This document shows, piece by piece, positions 1 to 9,376 of a stretch of 64,000 bases of DNA. Within the stretch, counting starts at the first letter, position 1. Each line of letters begins with the position of its first letter. A program made the translations under genes and the position numbers. The notes beneath the pieces were generated by a model that searched no databases, was not told the DNA's origin, and saw nothing but the letters and a program-made list of their open reading frames with translations. Source of the DNA: an uncultured Christensenella sp. (GTDB lineage: Bacteria > Bacillota > Clostridia > Christensenellales > UBA3700); the NCBI GenBank assembly GCA_910583735.1, contig CAJTXS010000001.1, forward strand, positions 124,001 to 188,000, in the 5' to 3' direction.

Positions 1-2
1 AT

Positions 3-3000
3 GTCGTATCGGACGACTTGAGAGGCGTGACATTCACTTGGGACGAGATAGACGCCGCGGACGGTTACGAGTTGACAATTAAGAACAGTTCGGACGTTAC
101 GGTTGCTACAGCCAAGAGCGATACCAATAGCGTATATGTGCCTTTTGACAGTATATTCACTCAAGCTGTGCTTGCTCCTAACGGCGGCAGCTGGAGCGCG
201 GTCGGAATTGTGGAGAATCCTCTCAATGTGACGCTTAAACTTCACACCGAGAAGTTGCTCAATCCCGACGAGATGGGCAAGGTGCCCGAAGAGATAGACG
301 GTATACTTGCAGGCGTGGATATCGATAAAGCTAAGGAAGAGTACGGCTCTAAGCTCATTGCCGGCTTGCTCGACAAGATTTATAATCTCGACTTGAGCAT
401 AGCGCTTGATTTCAGTCAAGTGGACGGATTCAGCTTGTCCGAAGTATTGTCCGTAATGGTAGGCAATCTCATACTCGGCGCGACGGGTATATCCGTCGGC
501 GAGCTTACCGACGCTTTGGATCTGCGTTTGAGCACCGATGCGACCACTGTGGCGCTCGATATCATGCTCAATGTGGATAGAGTGAATCCTGCGGACACGA
601 ATATCGCCATACAGCTCAGTTCCGTAATCGGCGGATATAATAAGGACATATTGCTTGCGCTCTATATCTACAGCAACAAGCTGGTAGTAGATATGCGCGC
701 TATAGGCTTGAGAGCGTACGAGATACGCAATCTCGAGTACATCGTATCGCTACAGGAAGAGTTATTCGGACTGATTGACAGCCTCATCGGCGATATCGAG
801 ATAGATATCACAGAGGTCATCGGCGGATTGCTCAATCCTAAGAACGATGTCAATGGCGACAATAACGGCGGAGATGTCTCGGATGAGCCCGGCGTTGGCG
901 ACAGCGCGCTCGGAGAGGAGACGTTGCCTTCGATAGGCGTACGCGTAGTCAACTCCAGAGACAGCGAAGGCAATAGGGTAACCGCTCTTAAGTGGAATGA
1001 TGTAGACGGCGCAGTCAAGTATGTATTGACTATGCCCGCCGAGGACGGCAGCAAGACAGAGATTACATTGAGCGGCAACGAGTACGAGTTCGTATCTTCC
1101 GCTTCCGTCTACGGCAAGCCTTACGAAGTTAAGATAGAAGCATACAATGCCGACGATGTGCTCATCGCGGTAGGCAGCAGAGGCGCCAACGGGGTCATCG
1201 CATCCCTGCTTAACGCGCTGTCCCTGCACAACTCCATTATCAGACTTGATGTGACGAGCGATATACTGGATACGATATTGTCTACGCTTCTTAAGGATAT
1301 AAGCATCAATATGGATCCTATCGATTCGCTGGATGCAAATATAGACATCTTCAACGGCAACGCAGAGGCCAAGATAAATCTTGTCCTCAAGCAAGGCGAA
1401 ACGGGAGCCGTAGTCAACAATCTCGTGCTTGGCGCGACATTGGGACTTGCGATGGCGCCCGAGCTCTATAAGGTAGACAGCACAACGGGTATATCCGATC
1501 CCGATACGGTAATTCAGAAGTCCTTGGATGCAATAGGCGAAGTTACCGTAGTCGATCTCGGAGTCGGCGACCCTGCGGGCAGAATAGCCAACGCGATATT
1601 CAGCGCGCTGTCGACATCTTCGCTTTCGGTAGATATCTCCGTTGCGTTTAACGCGGGTACATACGACCTTGCCGAGCTTCTCAAGAGCTTCGGACTGGAT
1701 ATACTCGGCGATACGCATCTGTATTGGACATTCAACCGTGATACGGAGATAGCGCTTACCTTAGAGCTCAGCGCGAGGATTTCGCCCAATGCTTACAATG
1801 ACAGTCTGTTACTGTTTGATATTAAAGCAGGCAACGATATTATCTTCCCTGCCGTAAGTTTGGGCGGTAAGAATTACGGCGAGTTCCGTATAGACGCGGG
1901 AGATTCGATTTTGAGCGTGTTCGGCAGGTCCAACACCAACGGCACCTCTTACATCTATCTTGACCTCTCCGGCTTCAGCGTACTCGGCATACCGTTGCCC
2001 GTACTCAGAGCGGAGTACAACTTCGGCAGGATGATCATCAATGAGATATATGACCTCGCCGCTAAGATAACCGGACAGTATAAGCCCGAGATATTCTACG
2101 AAGCTGACGATCAGGGCAATATGCGCCTATTCTGGGAGGCGAGAGAGTTCGGCGTAGAGCAGATCAAGTATGACTTTAAGGTGGTCAATGCCGATAACAA
2201 CGCAGAGATAGTTAACATCAAGGGCAGCGAATTCCTCAACGGAAGCAATGTAGTGGATACAAGCTATGTTCTCGGTAAAGACAAAGTTGCTACGCGTATG
2301 AACGTAAGCATTACGGCATACTTTGAATACACTTTGACCGACGGCAAGCCCGCGCGCAGAATCGTTGCGGAGAATACCGCGTTCATTGACTTGTCTTCGC
2401 AAGCCGAAGTAGCAGAGTATAGCGCCGACGATGTCAATAAAGATACTCAGGATAAGGGTCTTGACATACTCGACACTGTTAAGCTCGAGTACACGGGTCT
2501 CAACAAGGCTCGCGCAAGCTGGCTCGCTAAGGAAGGCGTAGTAGCTTACGAGATCTATCTTGTATCTTCGGGCACGGGCGCAAGGATACCTATGTCCAGA
2601 GATGTGGCGGAGCAAGGCAAAGCTACAGTCATAGGAGCAGGCAGAGTCGAGGGATACGATACGCTCGGTATTAACGGCGACGGCATCAAGCCCGGCACGG
2701 AAATATCCATAGAGATTGATACTTCTCCGTTGTTTGCGTCCGCAGGCAGCGCGCTCGGCAGATATCAATCGATGTTCGCATCGGGATTGAGCGCCCCCGC
2801 TCCTTCAATAGGCGACGTCAATAGCAGCGAGGATTACTACGGATATTATATAGTTGTCAACTGCTACGGCAATGTCAAGGAGACAGAGGATTCCGAAACT
2901 CCCGCGGTCGATAAATACGAGCTTGTGGCAAGGGGTGCGGCGGACAGCTATGGCGCCGTCAACGTCAACTTTGTTCCCAAGTCCGGAGCTGCGGCAGGTA

Positions 3001-6000
3001 AAGGCAACTATATAATCAGCTGGGACAATGTCCCCGGCGCTGTCAGATACAGCGTATTGCCTTACTACTCGCGCAAGAATATTACTTCTGCCGGCATGAC
3101 CGTGGATTACATTGCGGTAGGCAAGAGCTCTTCCGCAGCGAGCGGCTACAACTTGAGCGATCTGCTTGTGACGGGCAATTTCGTCAATATATACAATGTG
3201 GATTACTCGGGAGCTTATAACATAGAGTTGTGCGCATACGATACATACGGCAATATCGTCGGATATAGTGTGGTTACCAACTCCATAAAGGCTAACGGCG
3301 GTAAACTCGTGCCTATGGCAGTGATCGAGATAATAGCGAAGGCGGATCAGTTGGGTATAGTAGTCCAGCTGGATGCTGTAGCGGCTATGCTTGACGCCTT
3401 TGGCGTAAGTCTCGGCTCGTTTGACCTCGGCGCGCTCGATCTCGAGGCTGCTGTCGGACTTAAGACTTATGTAGAACGCGTAGTCAAGCCGACTGATGTC
3501 GGCGCTGATAAAGTGGATAGCGTAGATGTATACGGAGCGCATCTCAAGGGATTGAATTCGGGCTATGAGTATACCGTTAAGATAACGCATACCAATGAAG
3601 GCAGGCTCATCTCAGAGAAAGAGTACAGCTTGAACTCCGATTACAGCGGCAAGATGGATGTCGAGTTTATTATGAATGCGCTTGGCGAATATAACTTCTG
3701 CGTATTTGATAACAGCGGCGCTAAGGTGATTGATTTCACAAGCCGCACGCTCAAGAAGTATTGTCTCGACGTAGTCGGCGACTTGATGCAGAACGTCAAT
3801 ACCGCGGGAGCGGTGGTGAACGCGGGCGAAACGAGCGGAAGCGTAACTGCCGCGATTAATTCCGGAGCATTGTCTTACACATGGTCCGCTATCGAAGGCG
3901 CTACCAACTACAGCGTCAGGGTAGATTACTTCAAGGATCTGTCCGTGAGCGGCGCGCCCGATGCGACAGAGACCAAGAGCGTGAGCGGAACATCGATGCA
4001 GAGCTCGTTGAGTCTCGAGCAAGGCTCATATCTCGTGACTGTTACGGCGGGCAACGGAGCTTCGTCGGGTAAGTATATACAGGTGATGTTCACTGTCGGA
4101 AGCAATAAGCAGCTCGCGAGTAACGCAGGCAAGGTGCTCGGACAGATAGGCGTGACTACAGACGGCCGTCTGATATACTGGAACGCTATGAGCGGAGCTT
4201 ATACCTACGGATTGGATATATGCGAGAGAGAGAACGGCAAAATCGTCAAGTCTGCGGTATATGACGGACTTACGGGCACGGTGCACAGCGTTACGCTCAA
4301 CCATGCCGGTTCGTACGATGTGATTGTCAGAGGATACGATGCCGACGGCAATATGTTGCCCGATATCTACAGCGCGCATATCGATGTGGGCGGCAGGTCC
4401 GATTTTGTCATAAACGCTACTGTATCTTATGACGATATAGTAATAGGCGGCGGAGAGAGCGATTACAACAATCTGAGCAACCTAATTAACACAAAGGCCA
4501 ACGCTTATCACAGCGGCGACTATGCTACGACTGTAAGAATGTTGATGTTCAACTATCTGCAAGATGTGGGACTCGGACTCAAACTTGACCTGTCCGCGAC
4601 CCAGACAGTCATCAATATGGCGGATATGATTAACAAGATATTCAACGCCGTCAACGGCACCTCGCCTATAGGCGCGCCTATCAGACTGGATATCAAGGGC
4701 ATACGCGACATGGGTATGACGCTCAATCTTGAGTGGCATCTCGACTATACCCGCAACAGCACCACGCAGATGGTTACCGGTATCAACGGTCAAGGTACTA
4801 CTCTCAAGGTCGAGTTGAACTATTACGAGGGCAACAATACCAAGACATTGCTCGGCTTCTATCTGAAGGATAGGTCCTTCTATATCGCGCTGCAAGGATT
4901 GGGATTGTTCAATATCAAGATGTCGTCCAACAGGATGATCAATAACCTTACCGGTACATTGTACTCCGTGCTCGACAACTTGACTCAGAAGCTGGACGAC
5001 ACCATAGACGGGGCGCTTGGCACAGACGCCGGCGACGGTATCGACTTCAGCGTATTGCTCAAGGCTCTCTTGGGCGAATACGCAGAGATAGATCTCGGCA
5101 GTATAATCGTCGGCAACAGCGTTTTGGAAACCGACGAATTGCAGCCTGTGGCTAAGAGCGAATCGTTGCAAGACATGGATATCAGTTATATCATAACCAA
5201 GTTGCTCGGCGTGGTTTCGCTTGAGAATTCCTCGCTGCTTGTCAACGCTACTTCCGCGATAATCGATACGGTATTTGCGGATCTGCTGGGCGTAGAACTC
5301 GGTCTTGACTTGGATCTGTCCGTGCTGGTAGGCATACTTAACGGCGATATCGCAGCCAGCTTGCGTATCGACAACGTAACTATCCAAGCCGAGCTCGATT
5401 TGCACATCAATGACGGCAGCGATTACAGCGGACTCACAGTTCCCAATATGAACTTTATCGACCTCAATGTCGAGCAAAGCAGCGGTACGCAGCTTGCGAT
5501 GTCGCTGATAGCAAGCAGCGGACTCAATCTGTCTATCGACCTCTCCAATGCGTCTGTCGAGAGCATAGCTTTCTACAACTACGATGCGGACGGAGCGTAT
5601 AGGTTCGGCTATCCTGCGGCTGTGCGTGTCAGCGTCGAGGCGCTTAACGAAGACCGCACTATATCCGAGAACCTTAACGGCTCCATGCAGGTTGAGCGCG
5701 GAGGCTTGCTTGTCACTTTGGTCGGTATCGATACCAACGAGTATAACACAAAGGGCGCCGGTACGACGTTGCCTTTGGCATACGTGTACATTTCGCCTAA
5801 CGACTCGCTTACGGTTAAGCTGGCTAAGGGATGGTTTATAATCGAGGCAAACGCTATAGGTATTAACGTTACCGTAGACCTCGGAGATAATCTGTATGCG
5901 TCTTCGATGGAGAGCTTGATCCGCAGCTTTGTACCTGCGGGCACTTTCCCCGTTACCATCAGCGTGCCCAACCTCGGTATTATGAATACCTTGGGCGGCT

Positions 6001-9000
6001 TGCTCGACAAAGTTATCAACCTTATTATAGGCGACGAGAGCAGCTCGGGCAACACAGGCGACGTAACCGAGGAGGATACTTCTTCCGGTACGGGAGAGAC
6101 TGTTGTCGATTACGGCATAAAGGTCTATGCGTACGGCTCCAACAATCCTGTTGTGGAAGGATCTACGTTTAGGATAGAGCATAATCGCGCTACCAACGCA
6201 GACGGAGTCGCATTCGACGGTTACAACCTTAGAGTTATGCGTGCCGACGGCTACGAATTGCTCAATGTGACTTATCCCGCAAGCGCTACTACAAGCGGCG
6301 GTAAGTACGGATACAACGTCAACTTTAACTGGTATGAAGATTATCGCATAGTAGTCGAAGGATATATGAATAAGACCGGTTTCGATAAGATACTCGGCGA
6401 GCTTGATATATGGGCTTTGCTGGGCGGCAACCGTAAGGGAAGCAATCCTGCGACATTGCCGACGGGCGGCGCGTATCCTACTGCCGAGGCTTGGACAGAG
6501 GATGACTTCGGTATAACAGCGGCGCTGTCCGGAACGGGTAACTTCAATCTCAGTGTCGACTTCGATACTTACTATCTGAATAAGCTTATCGACGACATAA
6601 TGGATTTGGTATTCGGAGCCAATACGATTCTCGACCTCAGCTCTATGGGACTGAGACATAATTACCTGTCTCACACATGGTGGGATAGGACATCGCGTTC
6701 GTCTACATGGCTCAATACCATGGACTTCGGCAGCAACGGAAGTCGTATGGCTATGCAATTCGATCCTACGTCTACTCTTGACTCTATATCCGTACAGCTA
6801 ATGCCGCTGCTTGCAGACGCACTCGAGTTGATCAATATCAATATAGACGTCAGTGTAGGTCCCGCTATCAAGATTAAGCTTAACGGTCCTGCAATAAGAG
6901 CCGGAGACGACAATCTTAAGTCAAACGAAACAATGGCTAATCTCAACAGAATCTTCATGCATCTGTTGCCTTTTGCGGTGTGGAATACGGCTAGTCTCAA
7001 TGTGTCTTTGATAGACGGCACGATTGCCAATATCTCCTTCGACGGCGAGGACAAAGGTCTTGCGGTGAGAGATGAGAACGGCAGAGTGCTTACGCACGAG
7101 GTACAGACCTTCTACGGTAAGTACAACGAGGGCGAGAGCCGTGACCAGTATTACTACGATACGGGTAAGCCGGACGACTACACCTACAGCAATATGAGCG
7201 GCAGAGGCGGCGTGAGGAAATTGACTTCCAACGGCAGAACTAAGACGTCTACGGTAGTGAGGAACGGCAAGTCTTATACCGCATACGGTTATACCGTAAC
7301 CTACAACGCCGTAGGAGTCGCAGGCTCTAACTCGGGCGGACTGCAGTACAGCGGAGCTATCTCCAACACCGCAGGCACGAGCGGAAGCCGTATGAATCTC
7401 GACTTCACATATGTGCGTACGGGTTCGGCTATCATCAATAGATCTACGCAGAGCGGCACAGGATTCAATACCGGTAGCGACTCCTCGCAGTGGGGTAAAC
7501 CTATGGGAACGACGTTTGTCGTCGGACAGAACGACATAGCGCCTTTCCATACCAAGATAGATATCTACAACGGATCCGCGTCTGTAGGCAACTCGTCGAC
7601 CACTACCGATCATACTTCGGGTATAGTGAGTTGGGGTGGATTGCCCGCGTATGTCGAGTATGATCCGCTTGCTATGGGCGATGCATATGCCGCGGCAGAC
7701 TATATGATGAAGAGATACTTCTTATCGGGACTTACCGCGAGATATCAGCTCGGCTCCAGCTTTGCAAGAGGTCAGATAACCTATGCGGTTAACGGCGCGA
7801 CTCTTACAGCTGCTAATCTTGCTTCTGCCCTTAGCTCGTCCAACGAGGTGACTGTAGTGGCAACGGCTGTATTCGGCGGCTCTGTCGGCTCTAAGTCGTT
7901 AAGCATAGTAGTACATCGCAATACGTCCACTATAGTGTCTATCGACAAGGTAAAGATGCATTACTTCGACTCGTTGCCTCAGTATGTGGTTGTGACCACA
8001 AGCGAGGGCAAGCGTAAGAAGTATGACGTGACGACCAACCGTAATAAGGTGGGCGACGAGAATAAAGTCCTGCTTACCGACTACGATCCCGCTACGGTAT
8101 CGGCGGCGCAAGGCGCTACGGTAAAGGCTAAGTTGACCTTTGTTGACGGTACGGTGAGCAATCTGTTCGAGATAGAGTATGTAGACTCGACATTGAGCCT
8201 CGAGAACAGCAAGGAGCTTGACCTGTATTCGTTCAACAACATCGACGATGTCGTGAGCGCAATCAACGGAATCAAGGTCACATATGCCGACGGCGACGCA
8301 GTGCTGAGCGATGACATGACGCTCGGTAACGGCGGCAGCGGCAGCAACATGCAAGTATACTCGGCTAAGGCGGGTAGATGGATAGCGCTTGGCAACTGGG
8401 CTAGCAGCGTACTCGATATTAAGGGCGATACGATTTATATCCCCGTATCGATAAGCCAGAATGCAGGCGACTGGGGCAGCGGCAGATTGAGCCAGTCCTC
8501 GACTATAGTCATCAATATAGCGACTAAGTTGCCCGAGTATGTCACGGTAAGAGACGGCGAGGCGGATACGATAGTTGTACGTCCCTACGACCACTATCTG
8601 TCGCTTGCAAAAGGCGACGACAGCTTGGCGGCTCTGCCCGGAAGTATCACGGCGCATTACGCTAACGGTACGTCCGAGAATATATCCGTCAGATGGAAGA
8701 ACACCGATGGCAGATACGTGCGTTCCAATTCGATAATAACCGGTTGGAATACCATGGGCGCCGAAGGTAAGTTGTATGTGGAGAACGATGAGGTCATCTA
8801 TCAGAAGTTCCACTGGGCTTACGGCAGAGATGACTTGCGCGGCAAAGTAATCAATTACAAGATGGAGTCGGGCAGAGTCGTCGGTATGATGTTCGACTTG
8901 GACGGAGACGGAGTGTACGAGTCTGCTACTCCCGACATGAAGAGTAAGCAGGTCGATGCTCAGGTCGAGTTCTCGGGCGGATATAAGATGATATTGCCGG

Positions 9001-9152
9001 TAGCGCTCGACATCATAGGCAACAGACTTATCGGTTATGTCGGCTATGACGTGGAGGCGTACAAAGCCAACAGTCTGAATATCTGCGACTACGAAGGATA
9101 TAGCTTTAAGCAGGCATTCAGCATTACAAAAGATGCAAGCAGCTTGTTCTGA
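3..9152 (+). CDS. Giant secreted/surface protein with fibronectin-III-like and beta-rich modules (5' end outside window)
   Basis: The frame is open to the left edge of the window (bases 3-17 read VVSDD with no stop), so the N-terminus and signal peptide lie outside; the TTG at 18 is not a convincing start. At least 3049 residues are present. Fibronectin-III-like strands of the form W-x-x-(I/V)-x-GA-x-x-Y recur (FTWDEIDAADGYEL near the start, LKWNDVDGAVKYVL, ISWDNVPGAVRYSV, YTWSAIEGATNYSV). Between them are long beta-rich segments dominated by short L/I-D-L/I patterns, each ending in a strand like YIYLDLSGF or FYIALQGLG; I do not recognise that family. Ig-like repeats fill roughly the last 400 residues. 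The C-terminus ends SITKDASSLF with no LPXTG motif or membrane segment, so any anchoring must be elsewhere. It is probably an adhesin or matrix/glycan-binding protein, but this is inferred from architecture only. Confidence 0.75.
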   Translation, partial: VVSDDLRGVTFTWDEIDAADGYELTIKNSSDVTVATAKSDTNSVYVPFDSIFTQAVLAPNGGSWSAVGIVENPLNVTLKLHTEKLLNPDEMGKVPEEIDGILAGVDIDKAKEEYGSKLIAGLLDKIYNLDLSIALDFSQVDGFSLSEVLSVMVGNLILGATGISVGELTDALDLRLSTDATTVALDIMLNVDRVNPADTNIAIQLSSVIGGYNKDILLALYIYSNKLVVDMRAIGLRAYEIRNLEYIVSLQEELFGLIDSLIGDIEIDITEVIGGLLNPKNDVNGDNNGGDVSDEPGVGDSALGEETLPSIGVRVVNSRDSEGNRVTALKWNDVDGAVKYVLTMPAEDGSKTEITLSGNEYEFVSSASVYGKPYEVKIEAYNADDVLIAVGSRGANGVIASLLNALSLHNSIIRLDVTSDILDTILSTLLKDISINMDPIDSLDANIDIFNGNAEAKINLVLKQGETGAVVNNLVLGATLGLAMAPELYKVDSTTGISDPDTVIQKSLDAIGEVTVVDLGVGDPAGRIANAIFSALSTSSLSVDISVAFNAGTYDLAELLKSFGLDILGDTHLYWTFNRDTEIALTLELSARISPNAYNDSLLLFDIKAGNDIIFPAVSLGGKNYGEFRIDAGDSILSVFGRSNTNGTSYIYLDLSGFSVLGIPLPVLRAEYNFGRMIINEIYDLAAKITGQYKPEIFYEADDQGNMRLFWEAREFGVEQIKYDFKVVNADNNAEIVNIKGSEFLNGSNVVDTSYVLGKDKVATRMNVSITAYFEYTLTDGKPARRIVAENTAFIDLSSQAEVAEYSADDVNKDTQDKGLDILDTVKLEYTGLNKARASWLAKEGVVAYEIYLVSSGTGARIPMSRDVAEQGKATVIGAGRVEGYDTLGINGDGIKPGTEISIEIDTSPLFASAGSALGRYQSMFASGLSAPAPSIGDVNSSEDYYGYYIVVNCYGNVKETEDSETPAVDKYELVARGAADSYGAVNVNFVPKSGAAAGKGNYIISWDNVPGAVRYSVLPYYSRKNITSAGMTVDYIAVGKSSSAASGYNLSDLLVTGNFVNIYNVDYSGAYNIELCAYDTYGNIVGYSVVTNSIKANGGKLVPMAVIEIIAKADQLGIVVQLDAVAAMLDAFGVSLGSFDLGALDLEAAVGLKTYVERVVKPTDVGADKVDSVDVYGAHLKGLNSGYEYTVKITHTNEGRLISEKEYSLNSDYSGKMDVEFIMNALGEYNFCVFDNSGAKVIDFTSRTLKKYCLDVVGDLMQNVNTAGAVVNAGETSGSVTAAINSGALSYTWSAIEGATNYSVRVDYFKDLSVSGAPDATETKSVSGTSMQSSLSLEQGSYLVTVTAGNGASSGKYIQVMFTVGSNKQLASNAGKVLGQIGVTTDGRLIYWNAMSGAYTYGLDICERENGKIVKSAVYDGLTGTVHSVTLNHAGSYDVIVRGYDADGNMLPDIYSAHIDVGGRSDFVINATVSYDDIVIGGGESDYNNLSNLINTKANAYHSGDYATTVRMLMFNYLQDVGLGLKLDLSATQTVINMADMINKIFNAVNGTSPIGAPIRLDIKGIRDMGMTLNLEWHLDYTRNSTTQMVTGINGQGTTLKVELNYYEGNNTKTLLGFYLKDRSFYIALQGLGLFNIKMSSNRMINNLTGTLYSVLDNLTQKLDDTIDGALGTDAGDGIDFSVLLKALLGEYAEIDLGSIIVGNSVLETDELQPVAKSESLQDMDISYIITKLLGVVSLENSSLLVNATSAIIDTVFADLLGVELGLDLDLSVLVGILNGDIAASLRIDNVTIQAELDLHINDGSDYSGLTVPNMNFIDLNVEQSSGTQLAMSLIASSGLNLSIDLSNASVESIAFYNYDADGAYRFGYPAAVRVSVEALNEDRTISENLNGSMQVERGGLLVTLVGIDTNEYNTKGAGTTLPLAYVYISPNDSLTVKLAKGWFIIEANAIGINVTVDLGDNLYASSMESLIRSFVPAGTFPVTISVPNLGIMNTLGGLLDKVINLIIGDESSSGNTGDVTEEDTSSGTGETVVDYGIKVYAYGSNNPVVEGSTFRIEHNRATNADGVAFDGYNLRVMRADGYELLNVTYPASATTSGGKYGYNVNFNWYEDYRIVVEGYMNKTGFDKILGELDIWALLGGNRKGSNPATLPTGGAYPTAEAWTEDDFGITAALSGTGNFNLSVDFDTYYLNKLIDDIMDLVFGANTILDLSSMGLRHNYLSHTWWDRTSRSSTWLNTMDFGSNGSRMAMQFDPTSTLDSISVQLMPLLADALELININIDVSVGPAIKIKLNGPAIRAGDDNLKSNETMANLNRIFMHLLPFAVWNTASLNVSLIDGTIANISFDGEDKGLAVRDENGRVLTHEVQTFYGKYNEGESRDQYYYDTGKPDDYTYSNMSGRGGVRKLTSNGRTKTSTVVRNGKSYTAYGYTVTYNAVGVAGSNSGGLQYSGAISNTAGTSGSRMNLDFTYVRTGSAIINRSTQSGTGFNTGSDSSQWGKPMGTTFVVGQNDIAPFHTKIDIYNGSASVGNSSTTTDHTSGIVSWGGLPAYVEYDPLAMGDAYAAADYMMKRYFLSGLTARYQLGSSFARGQITYAVNGATLTAANLASALSSSNEVTVVATAVFGGSVGSKSLSIVVHRNTSTIVSIDKVKMHYFDSLPQYVVVTTSEGKRKKYDVTTNRNKVGDENKVLLTDYDPATVSAAQGATVKAKLTFVDGTVSNLFEIEYVDSTLSLENSKELDLYSFNNIDDVVSAINGIKVTYADGDAVLSDDMTLGNGGSGSNMQVYSAKAGRWIALGNWASSVLDIKGDTIYIPVSISQNAGDWGSGRLSQSSTIVINIATKLPEYVTVRDGEADTIVVRPYDHYLSLAKGDDSLAALPGSITAHYANGTSENISVRWKNTDGRYVRSNSIITGWNTMGAEGKLYVENDEVIYQKFHWAYGRDDLRGKVINYKMESGRVVGMMFDLDGDGVYESATPDMKSKQVDAQVEFSGGYKMILPVALDIIGNRLIGYVGYDVEAYKANSLNICDYEGYSFKQAFSITKDASSLF

Positions 9153-9161
9153 TTGATACAA

Positions 9162-9192
9162 TCCGCGGCGGATAGCCTATATTCGCCGCGGA
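9162..9192 (+). terminator. Strong stem-loop after giant gene 1, without U-tract
   Basis: TCCGCGGCGGATA and TATTCGCCGCGGA pair over 13 positions (one G-T) around a five-base loop, ten bases after the stop codon. It is followed by A-rich rather than T-rich sequence on the + strand, so it is an atypical terminator or an mRNA 3'-end protecting hairpin. Confidence 0.4.
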
Positions 9193-9219
9193 AAAATAAG
9201 GAAATTCTTAATTAAGGGC

Positions 9220-9248
9220 TTCCTTATATAAAATAACTGTGCTATAAT
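9220..9248 (+). promoter_or_regulatory. Promoter of the second giant gene
   Basis: A consensus TATAAT lies at 9243-9248 with a weak -35 (TTCCTT, 9220-9225) at 17 bases. The resulting leader of about 120 bases contains two short inverted repeats (ATACGG/CCGTAT at 9251-9268 and CCGAT/ATCGG around 9277-9296) before a good ribosome site, AGGGAGG at 9364-9370. Confidence 0.55.
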
Positions 9249-9376
9249 TTATACGGGTAGCTCCGTATAGAGATGCCGATTTTTGCATTTATCGGATTAT
9301 TACGGCGCGGTCGCGGCGCAGGAAAAGGCGACAGATAAGCGGAAGGGTATAGAGATATATCGCAGGGAGGAAAATT

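Noticed and set aside
4482..6758. A 758-codon open frame on the minus strand inside giant gene 1
   Set aside because: It is antisense to a repeat-rich coding sequence that avoids TTA, CTA and TCA codons, which removes stops from the opposite strand. Its protein is full of Arg/His/Tyr/Ile runs without recognisable domains.
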